Shown here: in pieces, positions 34,866-43,244 of the stretch | How positions within the stretch are numbered: position 1 is the first letter of the stretch | How the letters are laid out: each line of letters opens with the position of its first letter | NCBI GenBank assembly: GCA_038204465.1 | Contig: JBBRCX010000027.1 | Location: 1 to 47,499, forward strand | Source of the DNA: JBBRCX01 sp038204465 | GTDB lineage: Bacteria; Planctomycetota; Phycisphaerae; Tepidisphaerales; Tepidisphaeraceae | DNA: 47,499 bases | Direction of reading: 5' to 3' | The notes under the pieces: generated by a model | Seen by the model: only the letters and a program-made list of their open reading frames with translations | Database searches by the model: none | Told to the model about the DNA's origin: nothing | Position numbers and translations under genes: made by a program

Positions 34866-37667
34866 TCACTGCCCGGTTGTTGGCGGCAGCGCGTTGGAAT
34901 CCAATGCCGGCAGGGTCACGGGGGGCATCCCCGTCCCGGAGTCGTCCGGCTCAGTGGTCGGTGCGGTGGGCGGCGAAATTGGGTTGTTTTCCGGACCGCC
35001 CGCAGGCACGCCTGCACCCGTCGTCGGTCCAGTTGCCGGCCGCGTCGCCGGCGGATGTTTCAGCGCTTCGTCCAGCGCGGCGGCATAGCGTCGCACGATC
35101 GGCTCCGGGTCTTTCTCCGCTTTTTCAGCAGCAAGCCTCTTGCGCGCCTCGGGGGTCAGCGCGGAGGATGCCACCAGCCCGAGCAGCCGGCTCTCCCAGC
35201 TGGCGTCCATCGCCAGCAGGTCGACCGCCTGCGGCTGTTGATCCGGTGCCGAATAGCTGGCCAGGATGAAGCTCGCCCACGATGAGACAGTCGGCACCTC
35301 GTCCCCGCGGGCGCGGCTGATGACGTCGAAGAACTCCTGCCCCAGCGGGCGAATCTGGTCTGGTGCTTCAGGCAAAGTAATCTGCCGAAGGTACACGCCC
35401 AGCAGCTGCAGATTGCGGAACTTTTCTTCGGGGCTCCCCCCCTCCACGAAATCATAAATCTTCTGCCGGGCCGTCGGCGACGCGACCGGAGTACCCGACC
35501 GCGAAATCACCTTGTTGAAACGCACCCGCATTCCGCCCGCGCCGGGACCGAGCGACACTCCCGCGGGAGTCGGATTGGTCATGACCAGTCCGGTGATCTG
35601 CGCCGAGCCGGTCGGATTGCCCAGCAGCGCGCGCAGCAGGTCCCCCTGGTCGATGCGTACGATCTGACTCGTCGCCTCGTGGCCCTTAAGCACCACCTGC
35701 TTGCTGATTCGGTCGTAAACGAGGCCGGGAAAGGCGACCGCCGGAAGCCCAACCGTCATCGCGTCGAACCAGACGAGCGGCTTGATCAACCCATCGGTCC
35801 CGATCGTGATGTCTCCATCGGTGAGGTTCTGCAGCGTAACCTTGGCGAACATCGGCTCGCCATACTTGTGTGCAACCTTCAGCGGCTCGGCCTTCAGCGA
35901 GTAGTAGCGATTCGGCTCTTCGAGGATGCGCATCCATCCTTTGGGCATCTTGTTCAGCTCAGCCTGTATCGCCCCAAGGTCGCTCCGCTGGGGTAAGGGC
36001 GGGGCCTGGTCGCGCAGCGCGCTCCAGAGCAGCGCGCCGACGAGACCGTGACGATTCTCATCCAACAGCCGCTGGACCGGATCCGTCAGCGCTGGCTGCG
36101 TCGACGAGTCGCTCGTCAGGCTCGTGCTCGCTGGTGCACTCGTTCTGGCAGGTGCGCTCCTGCTCGCTGCTCGCTCCACAGTTGGGGTCGCGGGGGCCGT
36201 CGTGCCCGTGGTGCTCTGAAGAGTTGCGGGCTGAGATGCCGCTCGGACCGCAGTGACCCGCCCGTCGAGCCGGAGCAGGCCCAGCGCCGCCAGCGGGTCA
36301 CGATCGGCCGCTTCCGAAAGCGTGCCACGCGCTTCATCCTTCTGTTGGAGCATGAGCGACCAACCCCGCAGACGCGTAAGCGTGACACTCTCCTTGTCGG
36401 TCGCCTCCACCAGCGCGATCCATTTCCCCCCGGCGTCGGCGTCGCCGGCGAAGTAAAGCTCGAGCCATGCCAGGTCCGAAGCCGCAGCGACGATCGCCCC
36501 TTCAAGCTCAGGGTGCTCGCCTTTTTGCAGGTGCTCCAGCACCTTGCCCGGCTCGATTGGGACCGTGGTCGCGCTGGCCGTTGTCGGCGCGCTCGTCGGG
36601 CCGGTCGTCGCAACGGCTTGTCCAACGAGATAGAACTGGTTCATCAGCGCATCGCGCGCCGATGCGACCAGTTTGTCATGCGCGGCTTTGTCTCCGGGCG
36701 GCTCGAGAATCAACCGCAGGAACCAACTGTCCGGGTCGTTCGGGCGCGCCTGAATCACTTGATCCGCGAGGTTGCGCGCCGCCTGAAAGTCGCCGGCAAT
36801 GACCTCGGCGCTTGCCAGGTCGATCGCCGCGGCATGGATTTGCGCGGCGCCCCGGTTTCCCATCTGCCCGTAGACCCGCAACGCGCCGGCGTAAAAGTCG
36901 AGCGCGCCGTTCATCAAGCCGACCGATGCCAGAGTGTCACCCAACTCGGACATCGCCGCCGCCTGCGTCGGGTTGGCGCGGAGGATTGCCAGCAGCCCCG
37001 CAGTGCGCTCCATCGGGGATCCCTTGCTGGAGATCAACTGGTGCCGAAGCTGGAGCGCTTCGGGGCTGCTTGGGTTGAGCCGCACCGCCTGCTCGACCAT
37101 GTCGATCGCCTGCCGGTCGGACTTCTGCCGAAGGTACAGCGACGAAAGGTAGGCGGCGTGCGACTTCACTTCATCGGGGATGTTCTTGCGCGAAATCAAC
37201 TCGCCGAGGTATTTGAGCTGCTCGTCCAGGCTCTGCATCCCGTGAACGTACAGGTCGATCAACTCGATCTGCGCGAAGCGGTCGTCCGGCGCGAGCCGGC
37301 GGTAGTCGGTCAGCGCCTTAATTGCCGCCTCGGAGTCGCCCGCCTGCAGCATCGTCTCGGCAAGCAGGCGCGGATAACGGGGCTCGGCGGGGTCGAGTTT
37401 GGCCGCCGCCTCGATCAGCGCAGCTCCAACCTTCCAGTCCGTCGTCGTGAGCCCGCTGTTCCGCAGCGTGACCTGCGCCAGCTCCAGAAAATGCTCCGCC
37501 AGCGCCTGCTGTCCCGCCTGCTCCGCGGCGCGCTTGGCCGCCGCGGCAGGCGTTTCTCCCGCGGGCGCCGGGGGTGCGGCAAGCGAGCCACTGGATAACG
37601 TCGTGAAGACAAAGAGCGGAAGAAGAAACGTGCGAGTGAAGAGCGCGGCGGTCGCCAATGTATGCAT
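34866..37667 (-). CDS. Large exported TPR-repeat protein
   Basis: 933 residues. A signal peptide (LFTRTFLLPLFVFTTLSSGSLA) is followed by TPR-like helices across about 35-345 (for example AQIELIDLYVHGMQSL, KSHAAYLSSLYLRQKSD, SELGDTLASVGLMNGALDFYAGAL). A Thr/Ser/Pro-rich linker lies at about 480-530. The second half (about 535-860) is a mixed beta/helical domain with no family I can name; it includes EEKFRNLQLLGVYLRQITLPE and a run of Ala/Glu/Lys helices that look like HEAT- or TPR-type repeats. The end is Pro/Thr-rich. It probably acts in the periplasm or on the cell surface as a scaffold. ATG 37667 has AAGGGA upstream. It is the largest of a block of related envelope genes. Confidence 0.78.
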   Translation of the reverse strand: MHTLATAALFTRTFLLPLFVFTTLSSGSLAAPPAPAGETPAAAAKRAAEQAGQQALAEHFLELAQVTLRNSGLTTTDWKVGAALIEAAAKLDPAEPRYPRLLAETMLQAGDSEAAIKALTDYRRLAPDDRFAQIELIDLYVHGMQSLDEQLKYLGELISRKNIPDEVKSHAAYLSSLYLRQKSDRQAIDMVEQAVRLNPSSPEALQLRHQLISSKGSPMERTAGLLAILRANPTQAAAMSELGDTLASVGLMNGALDFYAGALRVYGQMGNRGAAQIHAAAIDLASAEVIAGDFQAARNLADQVIQARPNDPDSWFLRLILEPPGDKAAHDKLVASARDALMNQFYLVGQAVATTGPTSAPTTASATTVPIEPGKVLEHLQKGEHPELEGAIVAAASDLAWLELYFAGDADAGGKWIALVEATDKESVTLTRLRGWSLMLQQKDEARGTLSEAADRDPLAALGLLRLDGRVTAVRAASQPATLQSTTGTTAPATPTVERAASRSAPARTSAPASTSLTSDSSTQPALTDPVQRLLDENRHGLVGALLWSALRDQAPPLPQRSDLGAIQAELNKMPKGWMRILEEPNRYYSLKAEPLKVAHKYGEPMFAKVTLQNLTDGDITIGTDGLIKPLVWFDAMTVGLPAVAFPGLVYDRISKQVVLKGHEATSQIVRIDQGDLLRALLGNPTGSAQITGLVMTNPTPAGVSLGPGAGGMRVRFNKVISRSGTPVASPTARQKIYDFVEGGSPEEKFRNLQLLGVYLRQITLPEAPDQIRPLGQEFFDVISRARGDEVPTVSSWASFILASYSAPDQQPQAVDLLAMDASWESRLLGLVASSALTPEARKRLAAEKAEKDPEPIVRRYAAALDEALKHPPATRPATGPTTGAGVPAGGPENNPISPPTAPTTEPDDSGTGMPPVTLPALDSNALPPTTGQ

Positions 37668-37736
37668 CGTGGATCCCTTGGAGCGTGGCAGGATCGGATA
37701 AAACTGCCGCGGGTTCAACTGCCGCGACACGTGCCG

Positions 37737-38042
37737 CTATCTGCCGGCCAACCCGAGCGCGATGGCGCTCACCAGCGCAATGCTCCCGACGAGACCCGCC
37801 AAAACCCGAAGCACGTCATCGGAAAGGCGGCGGGGATAGATTCCCCCCACCACGAGCGTGAGCAGGATCGCCTGCGCGCTCGCGGCGGCAGCGATGGCAG
37901 CACTGCGGACGGCCCATGCCGCGACGTAAGGGCGAGTCGCATGCTCCGCGACAAGCTCCGCGGCGTGGCGCCAGCCCCAGAGCGAGAGGAAAACCAGCGT
38001 GATGGTCGCCAGAGCGCCGAACCAGAATGAAATCGATCGCAA
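37737..38042 (-). CDS. Small membrane protein
   Basis: 101 residues with three hydrophobic helices (about 5-20, 44-66, 80-98) separated by short charged loops. Predicted start is TTG at 38042, with GAGG five bases upstream; no in-frame ATG precedes it. No recognisable family. It lies between the two TPR parts of the block, 69 bases upstream of the large TPR gene, and may be a membrane partner of one. Confidence 0.6.
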   Translation of the reverse strand: MRSISFWFGALATITLVFLSLWGWRHAAELVAEHATRPYVAAWAVRSAAIAAAASAQAILLTLVVGGIYPRRLSDDVLRVLAGLVGSIALVSAIALGLAGR

Positions 38043-38120
38043 ATGAGCCTCGCAATCCGTTGCGGTGAAAAAAGACGCTCCGCTGCCGGTCGCGTCAAAT
38101 CGAGCGATTGGTCTAATCAG

Positions 38121-38957
38121 CTATGCGCCCGCCACGGGAACCACGGGGGCCTCCACGCGTCCTTCCCAGAGCCCGCCCAACAGCGGCTTTTCCTCCACGA
38201 GTTTCTCGGCGTCGGCCAGCAACTCGGCCCGGCGGCGGAGCCAGTCGACCCAGTCGTTTCGTCCAAGCTTCTGCGCCGCCAGCGCGAGTAACGCCTGGCA
38301 TCGCGCAGCGCTGGTGGCAGGCATCAGCTCGGCCAGCTGTACCTTGGACATCACCTGCGAAAACATTTGCCCCCAGGCGCCGACGCGCGATTGGTAATCC
38401 AGCTGCACCAATTGAAGATTCAAGACCTCGGCCAGCGACAGCCGGTGACGATACAAACCCTGGATCGCCTGGTACGCGCCGCCCACGTCGCCCATCTCCA
38501 GCAGCGCGTCGGCGAGGATCAGGCGCGCGGGTTTCGACAGGCTCTGCAAACCGCCCAGCCGCTGTCCCAGCAGCGCCCGGCAGAGCAGGGCGGAGTCCTG
38601 CCAGCGCCGTTGCGCGTGCCGCAACACCGCAAGGTGGTGCAGGCTGAGAAGCTTGGCCGTGCGAAACAGCGAAAAGCTCCGCAGCGCCTGGTCGATCTGC
38701 CGTTCTGCGGCTTCAAATTCGCCGGCCGCGATGAGCGAAGGAGACGCCGCCGCCAGTCGCGATCCCTTGGCGCTTCGGAAGCTGAGCACGAGCCAGACGG
38801 CTCCGATCACGGTCAGCACCAGCACGTGGTCGAATCGCTGCCCGAGCCGCGGGCCGACCAGCAGACACATCACCGCGGTGCCCACCAGCAGCCCGCGCAG
38901 CAGCGACGCGACGGTGAGGTCGCGGCGGAATCGATGGATGGCGTGCTGTGCGGTCAT
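38121..38957 (-). CDS. Membrane-anchored TPR protein A
   Basis: 278 residues. Two transmembrane helices near the N-terminus (about 17-35, 43-60) are followed by a soluble helical domain with TPR-like pairs (SPSLIAAGEFEAAERQIDQAL, LSLHHLAVLRHAQRRWQDSALLC, LILADALLEMGDVGGAYQAIQGLYR, LNLQLVQLDYQSRVGAWGQMF). Same plan as protein B upstream, so probably a duplication. No enzymatic motif. ATG 38957. The end carries a Val/Pro/Ala tail. Confidence 0.7.
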   Translation of the reverse strand: MTAQHAIHRFRRDLTVASLLRGLLVGTAVMCLLVGPRLGQRFDHVLVLTVIGAVWLVLSFRSAKGSRLAAASPSLIAAGEFEAAERQIDQALRSFSLFRTAKLLSLHHLAVLRHAQRRWQDSALLCRALLGQRLGGLQSLSKPARLILADALLEMGDVGGAYQAIQGLYRHRLSLAEVLNLQLVQLDYQSRVGAWGQMFSQVMSKVQLAELMPATSAARCQALLALAAQKLGRNDWVDWLRRRAELLADAEKLVEEKPLLGGLWEGRVEAPVVPVAGA

Positions 38958-39050
38958 GACGTTCGGTCCGCGTAATCAGGACTTGCTGAGCCGTCGCCAG
39001 CCTCACTCGAAAGAGCACAAATGGAAAGGTGTCTCACGCTGCGCATGTTT

Positions 39051-39935
39051 CTATGCCGCCTCCGCGGGAGCGGGCTCGGGCGTGAACCGCGCCGCGAGTT
39101 TCTCCACCTCGGGGTAGCGGCGGTATAGCTCGCCGGGGGGCGAGAGGAGCGTCGCCTTCGCGAATGCCGCCCGCGCCTCGTTCTCCTGCCCGAGCAGGTC
39201 GTATGCCCGCGCCGCCAGGGCGTATGCGTCGGCAACCCGATGGCCCAGGTTATCGCGCAAGACCCTCAGCTTTCCCTCGAACAGCGCGATCGCTTCGGCG
39301 GGATGACCGGTCTTCACGTCGCGGTAGATCTCGATGAGCGTCAACCCCGCGGAGTCTTCGCCCCCGCCGGCGCGCCGCAATTCGGAGATGGCGCGGTCCG
39401 CGTCGAACAAATGATCTTCGCGAAGCATCGCCATCGCCCGGCCGAGCTTCAACCCATATGCGGTTGGCGGATCGACCAGCTCATTCTCGAGAAGATGATT
39501 CTGCACCGCGATCGCGTCGGCGAAACGATGATACCGGGCCAGCAAGGAGGCAAGGTAAATCAGCGCCTGACCGCGCAGCGCATGCGAGCGCGCCGGACGC
39601 GAGAGGATCGCGCCCAGCAGCATCGCCGCCTGCTCCCAGCGTCGAAGCTGAACCAGCTCCGACACGCCCTCGATCCGCTGCTGCTCCGCCCGATGGCGGC
39701 GCACCACGAATACCGTCGCGAAAATGAGCCCTCCCATCAGCAGGATCATCGCCAGCCGCGACGCGTCCTGCACCAGCTGGTTCATCGTCTGCGATTGCCG
39801 GCCCAGCAGCGCCGCCGCGAGGACAATTAACAGGAAGGTCCCCAGGCCATACAAGAACCAGTTGATGCGCGGGCGCGGCATGCTGCTCTCGAGCAATGTC
39901 GGCACATCGAGAAACTCAGGCGGCATCGAATCCAC
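39051..39935 (-). CDS. Membrane-anchored TPR protein B
   Basis: 294 residues. Two transmembrane segments (about 26-45, 60-78) and a soluble helical TPR-like domain (VSELVQLRRWEQAAMLLGAIL, ALIYLASLLARYHRFADAIAV, GLTLIEIYRDVKTGHPAEAIALFEG, AYALAARAYDLLGQENEARAAFAKA). It resembles protein A. The start is GTG 39935: TAGAAT on the minus strand ends seven bases before it, giving a leaderless transcript; ATG at 39926 is an alternative. It may lead the TPR part of the block. Confidence 0.7.
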   Translation of the reverse strand: MDSMPPEFLDVPTLLESSMPRPRINWFLYGLGTFLLIVLAAALLGRQSQTMNQLVQDASRLAMILLMGGLIFATVFVVRRHRAEQQRIEGVSELVQLRRWEQAAMLLGAILSRPARSHALRGQALIYLASLLARYHRFADAIAVQNHLLENELVDPPTAYGLKLGRAMAMLREDHLFDADRAISELRRAGGGEDSAGLTLIEIYRDVKTGHPAEAIALFEGKLRVLRDNLGHRVADAYALAARAYDLLGQENEARAAFAKATLLSPPGELYRRYPEVEKLAARFTPEPAPAEAA

Positions 39936-39942
39936 GTCTACG

Positions 39943-39948
39943 ATTCTA
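39943..39948 (-). promoter_or_regulatory. -10 box of TPR protein B (leaderless)
   Basis: TAGAAT (39948-39943 on minus) ends seven bases before the GTG at 39935. No ribosome site lies in between. The -35 region is weak. Confidence 0.4.
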
Positions 39949-40077
39949 GGTGAAAGATGGGCTCACCGCGAAGCCCGGGATAGCTGCCAGGCGAGGAATA
40001 TTCGCAACTCGGTGGGGAAAGGATGCGAAGCAACTGTTGGCGATGGGATCGAAATCCAGGATCAACCCGAAAACCCG

Positions 40078-40875
40078 TTAGCTGGTGGTTTCCTTCAGCA
40101 ACGGGGCAAAACTGCGCTGCCAATACTCCTCGGCCTTGTTGCGGCGGCGGTAATCAAGAGCGGCGATGTCGATGTCGGCTTCAACGGGTCTTGGATCAAG
40201 CGTGACGTTGATCTTCACGACCTGGCCGTCACGCAAGACTTCGAATCGCACCTGGCGCCCGGGGCCGAGTTCGCGGATCGCCGTGCCGAATTCGACAGCT
40301 CCCTGGAGCTTCACGTCCGGACGCTCGACGATGCCCAGGATGACATCCCCGGTTCGAAGGAATCGCGACCCGCTGAACCCCGCCAGGCATTCGGTGATCA
40401 CGATTCCGGTAGACGGCTCCTCCTGATTGGGACGATGCGTATTGAGTTGGTTGACGCTCGACTCGGCCATGCGCACTCCGAGGAAGCCGAAGTGGCCGTT
40501 GGATTCATAAGGTTCGCCCGCCAGGTAAACCTGCGTGACGATCTGCCGGAGCACCGCCGCCTGCGAGGGGCGAAGCGGCCGGCTCTGCTCGACAAGCCGC
40601 TGAAGGCGCGGCAGGTCCTGACGAGGCATGCCCATCAGGTTCACCAGCGCCTGCTCGCGCACACCCGGATCGGAGTGCGCCAGATCCGTGAAAGATTGGC
40701 GAATGGAGGCGGAGACATTCTCCGCCGCCGGAGCTGTGGCGGATTTTTCAGCAGCAGCTTCGGCCGTCGCCACGGGCACCGCCCACACGCATGGCAGACA
40801 TAACACAAGCAGTGCGACGCCCCGGGGCGCCGGGCCAGAGCACGATTGCAATACAGAATGTTGACGACACTGCAC
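40078..40875 (-). CDS. Exported PDZ-domain protein
   Basis: 265 residues. A signal peptide (PRGVALLVLCLPCVWAVPVATA) is followed by an Ala/Glu linker and a helical region (about 55-115). A PDZ domain lies at about 120-235: HFGFLGVRMAES for the ligand loop, SRFLRTGDVILGIV and GPGRQVRFEVLRDGQVVKINVTL. No protease domain is attached, so it probably binds C-terminal peptides and regulates or bridges other envelope proteins. GTG at 40875 is supported by GGGAG four bases upstream. It lies between the kinase-fold gene and TPR protein B, all on the same strand. Confidence 0.75.
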   Translation of the reverse strand: MQCRQHSVLQSCSGPAPRGVALLVLCLPCVWAVPVATAEAAAEKSATAPAAENVSASIRQSFTDLAHSDPGVREQALVNLMGMPRQDLPRLQRLVEQSRPLRPSQAAVLRQIVTQVYLAGEPYESNGHFGFLGVRMAESSVNQLNTHRPNQEEPSTGIVITECLAGFSGSRFLRTGDVILGIVERPDVKLQGAVEFGTAIRELGPGRQVRFEVLRDGQVVKINVTLDPRPVEADIDIAALDYRRRNKAEEYWQRSFAPLLKETTS

Positions 40876-41011
40876 GGCACTCCCAGTTTACCGCGGATAT
40901 CCCTTTGTCGATCCAGCGTGGCAAAAGATTCCGCGTGACAATGCATGCGTCCACGCGATTGGCGTGTTGAAGTTCTCATTCTCAACCCTGCATGCGTGAG
41001 CGGGAGGCAGG

Positions 41012-42109
41012 TTACCCAGACGCGATCTGGACCAGTCTTTCGGCGTTTTGCTGAATCCAGCCGATCTTTTTCTGCACCATCTTCAGGAACGCCTGGCCTT
41101 CCATCCGGCCGAAGGTGCCGGTGGCGGCGATCGGGAAGACGGCCTCCGCGATCAGGGCTTCCACCATAAGCCAGGGGATCGTGCGGATTTCCGCTTCGGA
41201 CAGAAGCATCACCTGGTCGTAGCCCCGGAGGAACCGCTTGAAGCGAGTCTCGTCGAGGTGCTCAGGCCACTTCGCGACGTCGTCGTCGCCGCCGATCAGC
41301 GAGAACTGCAGGGCACCGTTGGCCGCGTCGATGATGCGCGGCAGTTGCCGCGCGGAGTCGTAGTCGATGACCGCCACGACATGGTTGTCGCGAAAGAGCA
41401 TGTTGCCGGGGTGCCAGTCGGCATGGACGATCTGGCTGGGCCACGAGCCCAGGCCCTCGCGATCGACCGCTTCAGCAGCCTGGCGGTAGCTCGTCTGCAG
41501 TGAGTCCAGCACCGATCGCAATTCGCCGTCCCCTCCGGGGAGGCTCGAGGGGATCGACCGCAAACCATGCTCGACGGCGGGCGCCTGATGATAGCTCCCG
41601 CCCGAAGGCTGCCACTCCGATTGAAAATCCTGTAACAGCTTGTGGTAGAGCGAGAGCACGCGCCCGCTGTCGGCCGTCGCTTCGAGCGTCTGCGGATATG
41701 CCTGGCCGGGGATGTATTCGAACAATTCGTAGACGGCATTGCGCCACTGGAGCATCGAATTGTTGTCTTTGCGCGTGCCGATCAGATGGGGGAGCGGAAA
41801 CTGCTTGCCCGCCAGAAACAATTGCAGCGCGTGCGCGAACGCAACCTTGTACGGATCGTCCTTCCCTCGGGCGCGGCGCTTCAGCAGGAATTTCCCCTGC
41901 TCGCTGACGATCAGCAGCTTGGGCGCCTTGCGCGAACCGCGCGGGTATTCCGCGATCGAGCTGATCACGCCAATTTCGAAGTGCGACAGGACAATCGCAA
42001 GCTCTTCGGCCGAAAACTGCTCGCGCCCGCCGGGCGTCTTGAGGTGCGCCGACTGCCCGGTGCCGGAAATGCCGGCTTGAATTGGAGTTGCCGCAGGCTG
42101 AGTCGTCAT
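41012..42109 (-). CDS. Aminoglycoside-phosphotransferase-fold kinase
   Basis: 365 residues. Choline/homoserine/aminoglycoside kinase superfamily: the catalytic loop HADWHPGNMLF (Brenner motif with its Asp) and the metal-binding VIDYDSA. The N-lobe has GKFLLKRRARG with the ATP-anchoring Lys. A helical subdomain lies between. Substrate unknown; resistance is not implied. ATG 42109 lacks a strong ribosome site. It is divergent from the dioxygenase gene (about 150 bases between starts). It is the first of the long minus-strand run. Confidence 0.85.
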   Translation of the reverse strand: MTTQPAATPIQAGISGTGQSAHLKTPGGREQFSAEELAIVLSHFEIGVISSIAEYPRGSRKAPKLLIVSEQGKFLLKRRARGKDDPYKVAFAHALQLFLAGKQFPLPHLIGTRKDNNSMLQWRNAVYELFEYIPGQAYPQTLEATADSGRVLSLYHKLLQDFQSEWQPSGGSYHQAPAVEHGLRSIPSSLPGGDGELRSVLDSLQTSYRQAAEAVDREGLGSWPSQIVHADWHPGNMLFRDNHVVAVIDYDSARQLPRIIDAANGALQFSLIGGDDDVAKWPEHLDETRFKRFLRGYDQVMLLSEAEIRTIPWLMVEALIAEAVFPIAATGTFGRMEGQAFLKMVQKKIGWIQQNAERLVQIASG

Positions 42110-42212
42110 GCAAAGCGTCCGCGCAGCGGCGCGGCTCGTCCGAGTAGAACATACTCCGAAACCGGCGGAAATGGCAAAGTCGAAAGTGTCCTGGCCTTTG
42201 CCCGATTGAGGT

Positions 42213-42218
42213 TAAAAT
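42213..42218 (+). promoter_or_regulatory. Candidate -10 box of the third dioxygenase gene
   Basis: TAAAAT; +1 would fall near 42225, giving a leader of about 40 bases up to the GTG at 42264, with GGAGG inside it. Confidence 0.35.
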
Positions 42219-42263
42219 GGGGGTCCGGCGACCTCAGCGTCGCGGCCAATGACTGGAGGAACG

Positions 42264-43059
42264 GTGGCGTTATTGCAGCAACGGATAGTCGACTTCCATC
42301 GCGATGGTTTTCTTGTGCTTCCCGAGTGGCTCCCGCCCGAAACCGTCCGGCGATTGCTCCACGGTTTGAAGCGCGAATTCTCCGAGCCGATCGATACCGA
42401 AGAAGCGAAGTTGCGCGGCGAGCTCGTGGCCCGCCTTTGGCGCCCGCGCCTGTTCGAGCGCGGGGTCGAGTTTGAAGAACTGGTCGACTTTCCCGCGACG
42501 ATCGAACTCATGGAGGCGATCCTTGGCCCGCAGTGCCACCTGATCGCGATGAACGCCCTGAAGACCGGACCTGGAGATGGAATCTCAGGCTGGCACGCCG
42601 ACGAAGAAGTGCGCTTTCCCTGGCCTGCGGACCTGCCGCGCGACCCGCGCGTCGCGACGCCGTCTCTGGTCATCAACATGAACTATTACCTGGTTGATGT
42701 GGACGAAAACCTGGGCCCGACGCAACTCGTCCCCGGCAGCCACCGCGCCGGGCGGCAGCCCACCGCGACGGACATGGACGGCCAGGGAAATCCGACCTTC
42801 GAAGGTCGGTCGATGCACAGTGCCACCGGCAAGGCCGGAACAGCGGTGATGTGGCACGATCAGGTGTGGCACCGAGGAGCGACCAAACGCCTCGAAAGAC
42901 GGTATCCGCTGGGTTCAGCAGGCGGCATACGCGAAGCGTTGGATCTCGCAACGGTTCTACCCCTTTATCGGCTACGACCTGCCGCCCGCGGTTCGCCAGC
43001 GTGCCAACCCCACGCGCCAGCGACTGCTGGGGCTTCACCGCCCTGATAACTATGGTTGA
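42264..43059 (+). CDS. Phytanoyl-CoA dioxygenase-like gene with C-terminal frameshift
   Basis: About 265 residues if the frame is repaired. The N-terminal part (MALLQQRIVDFHRDGFLVLPEWLP) and GWHADEEVRF (metal His and Asp), VDVDENLGPTQLVPGSHR, AVMWHDQVWHRGAT (distal His) fit the family. After that the open frame runs on to 43046 with a sequence rich in Arg, Ala and Pro. Reading one base later from 42886 gives NASKDGIRWVQQAAYAKRW, ISQRFYPFIGYDLPP, then VRQRANPTRQRLLGLHRP to a stop at 43057-43059, which is plainly the family's normal C-terminus. So one extra A lies in the AAA at 42885-42887: a true mutation or a sequencing error. The start is GTG 42264 with GGAGG; ATG 42249 is possible. Confidence 0.8.
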
Positions 43060-43080
43060 GCCGAGTGTGCCTGTTCTCTA

Positions 43081-43103
43081 TTTCGCGGCAAATGCCCGCG
43101 AAA
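43081..43103. repeat. Perfect 8-bp inverted repeat
   Basis: TTTCGCGG / CCGCGAAA with a seven-base spacer, then AA. It follows the third dioxygenase's stop (43059) and lies 140 bases before the next gene. It could be a weak terminator or operator. No T tract on plus. Confidence 0.45.
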
Positions 43104-43244
43104 AAGCAGTTCGAAACGTCATTTCAGCTTCGGAAAAACGTCGAACAGCCTGCCTATACTCAGGCTCGGCGGAGGGGCTTGGGAATTGGTTGTCGTCTGA
43201 TGACTCCCGGGTTCCGTCATTAAGCCAATGGTGAGGCGAGCGGT

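Noticed and set aside
36048..37598. Plus-strand open frame of about 516 codons opposite the large TPR gene
   Set aside because: Antisense shadow; Arg-rich with no recognisable segment.
39724..40803. Plus-strand open frame opposite the PDZ gene
   Set aside because: Antisense shadow; the PDZ gene has a signal peptide and a supported start.
41012..42109. Aminoglycoside resistance gene
   Set aside because: The fold is a broad kinase superfamily, and context gives no resistance element; resistance is not supported.
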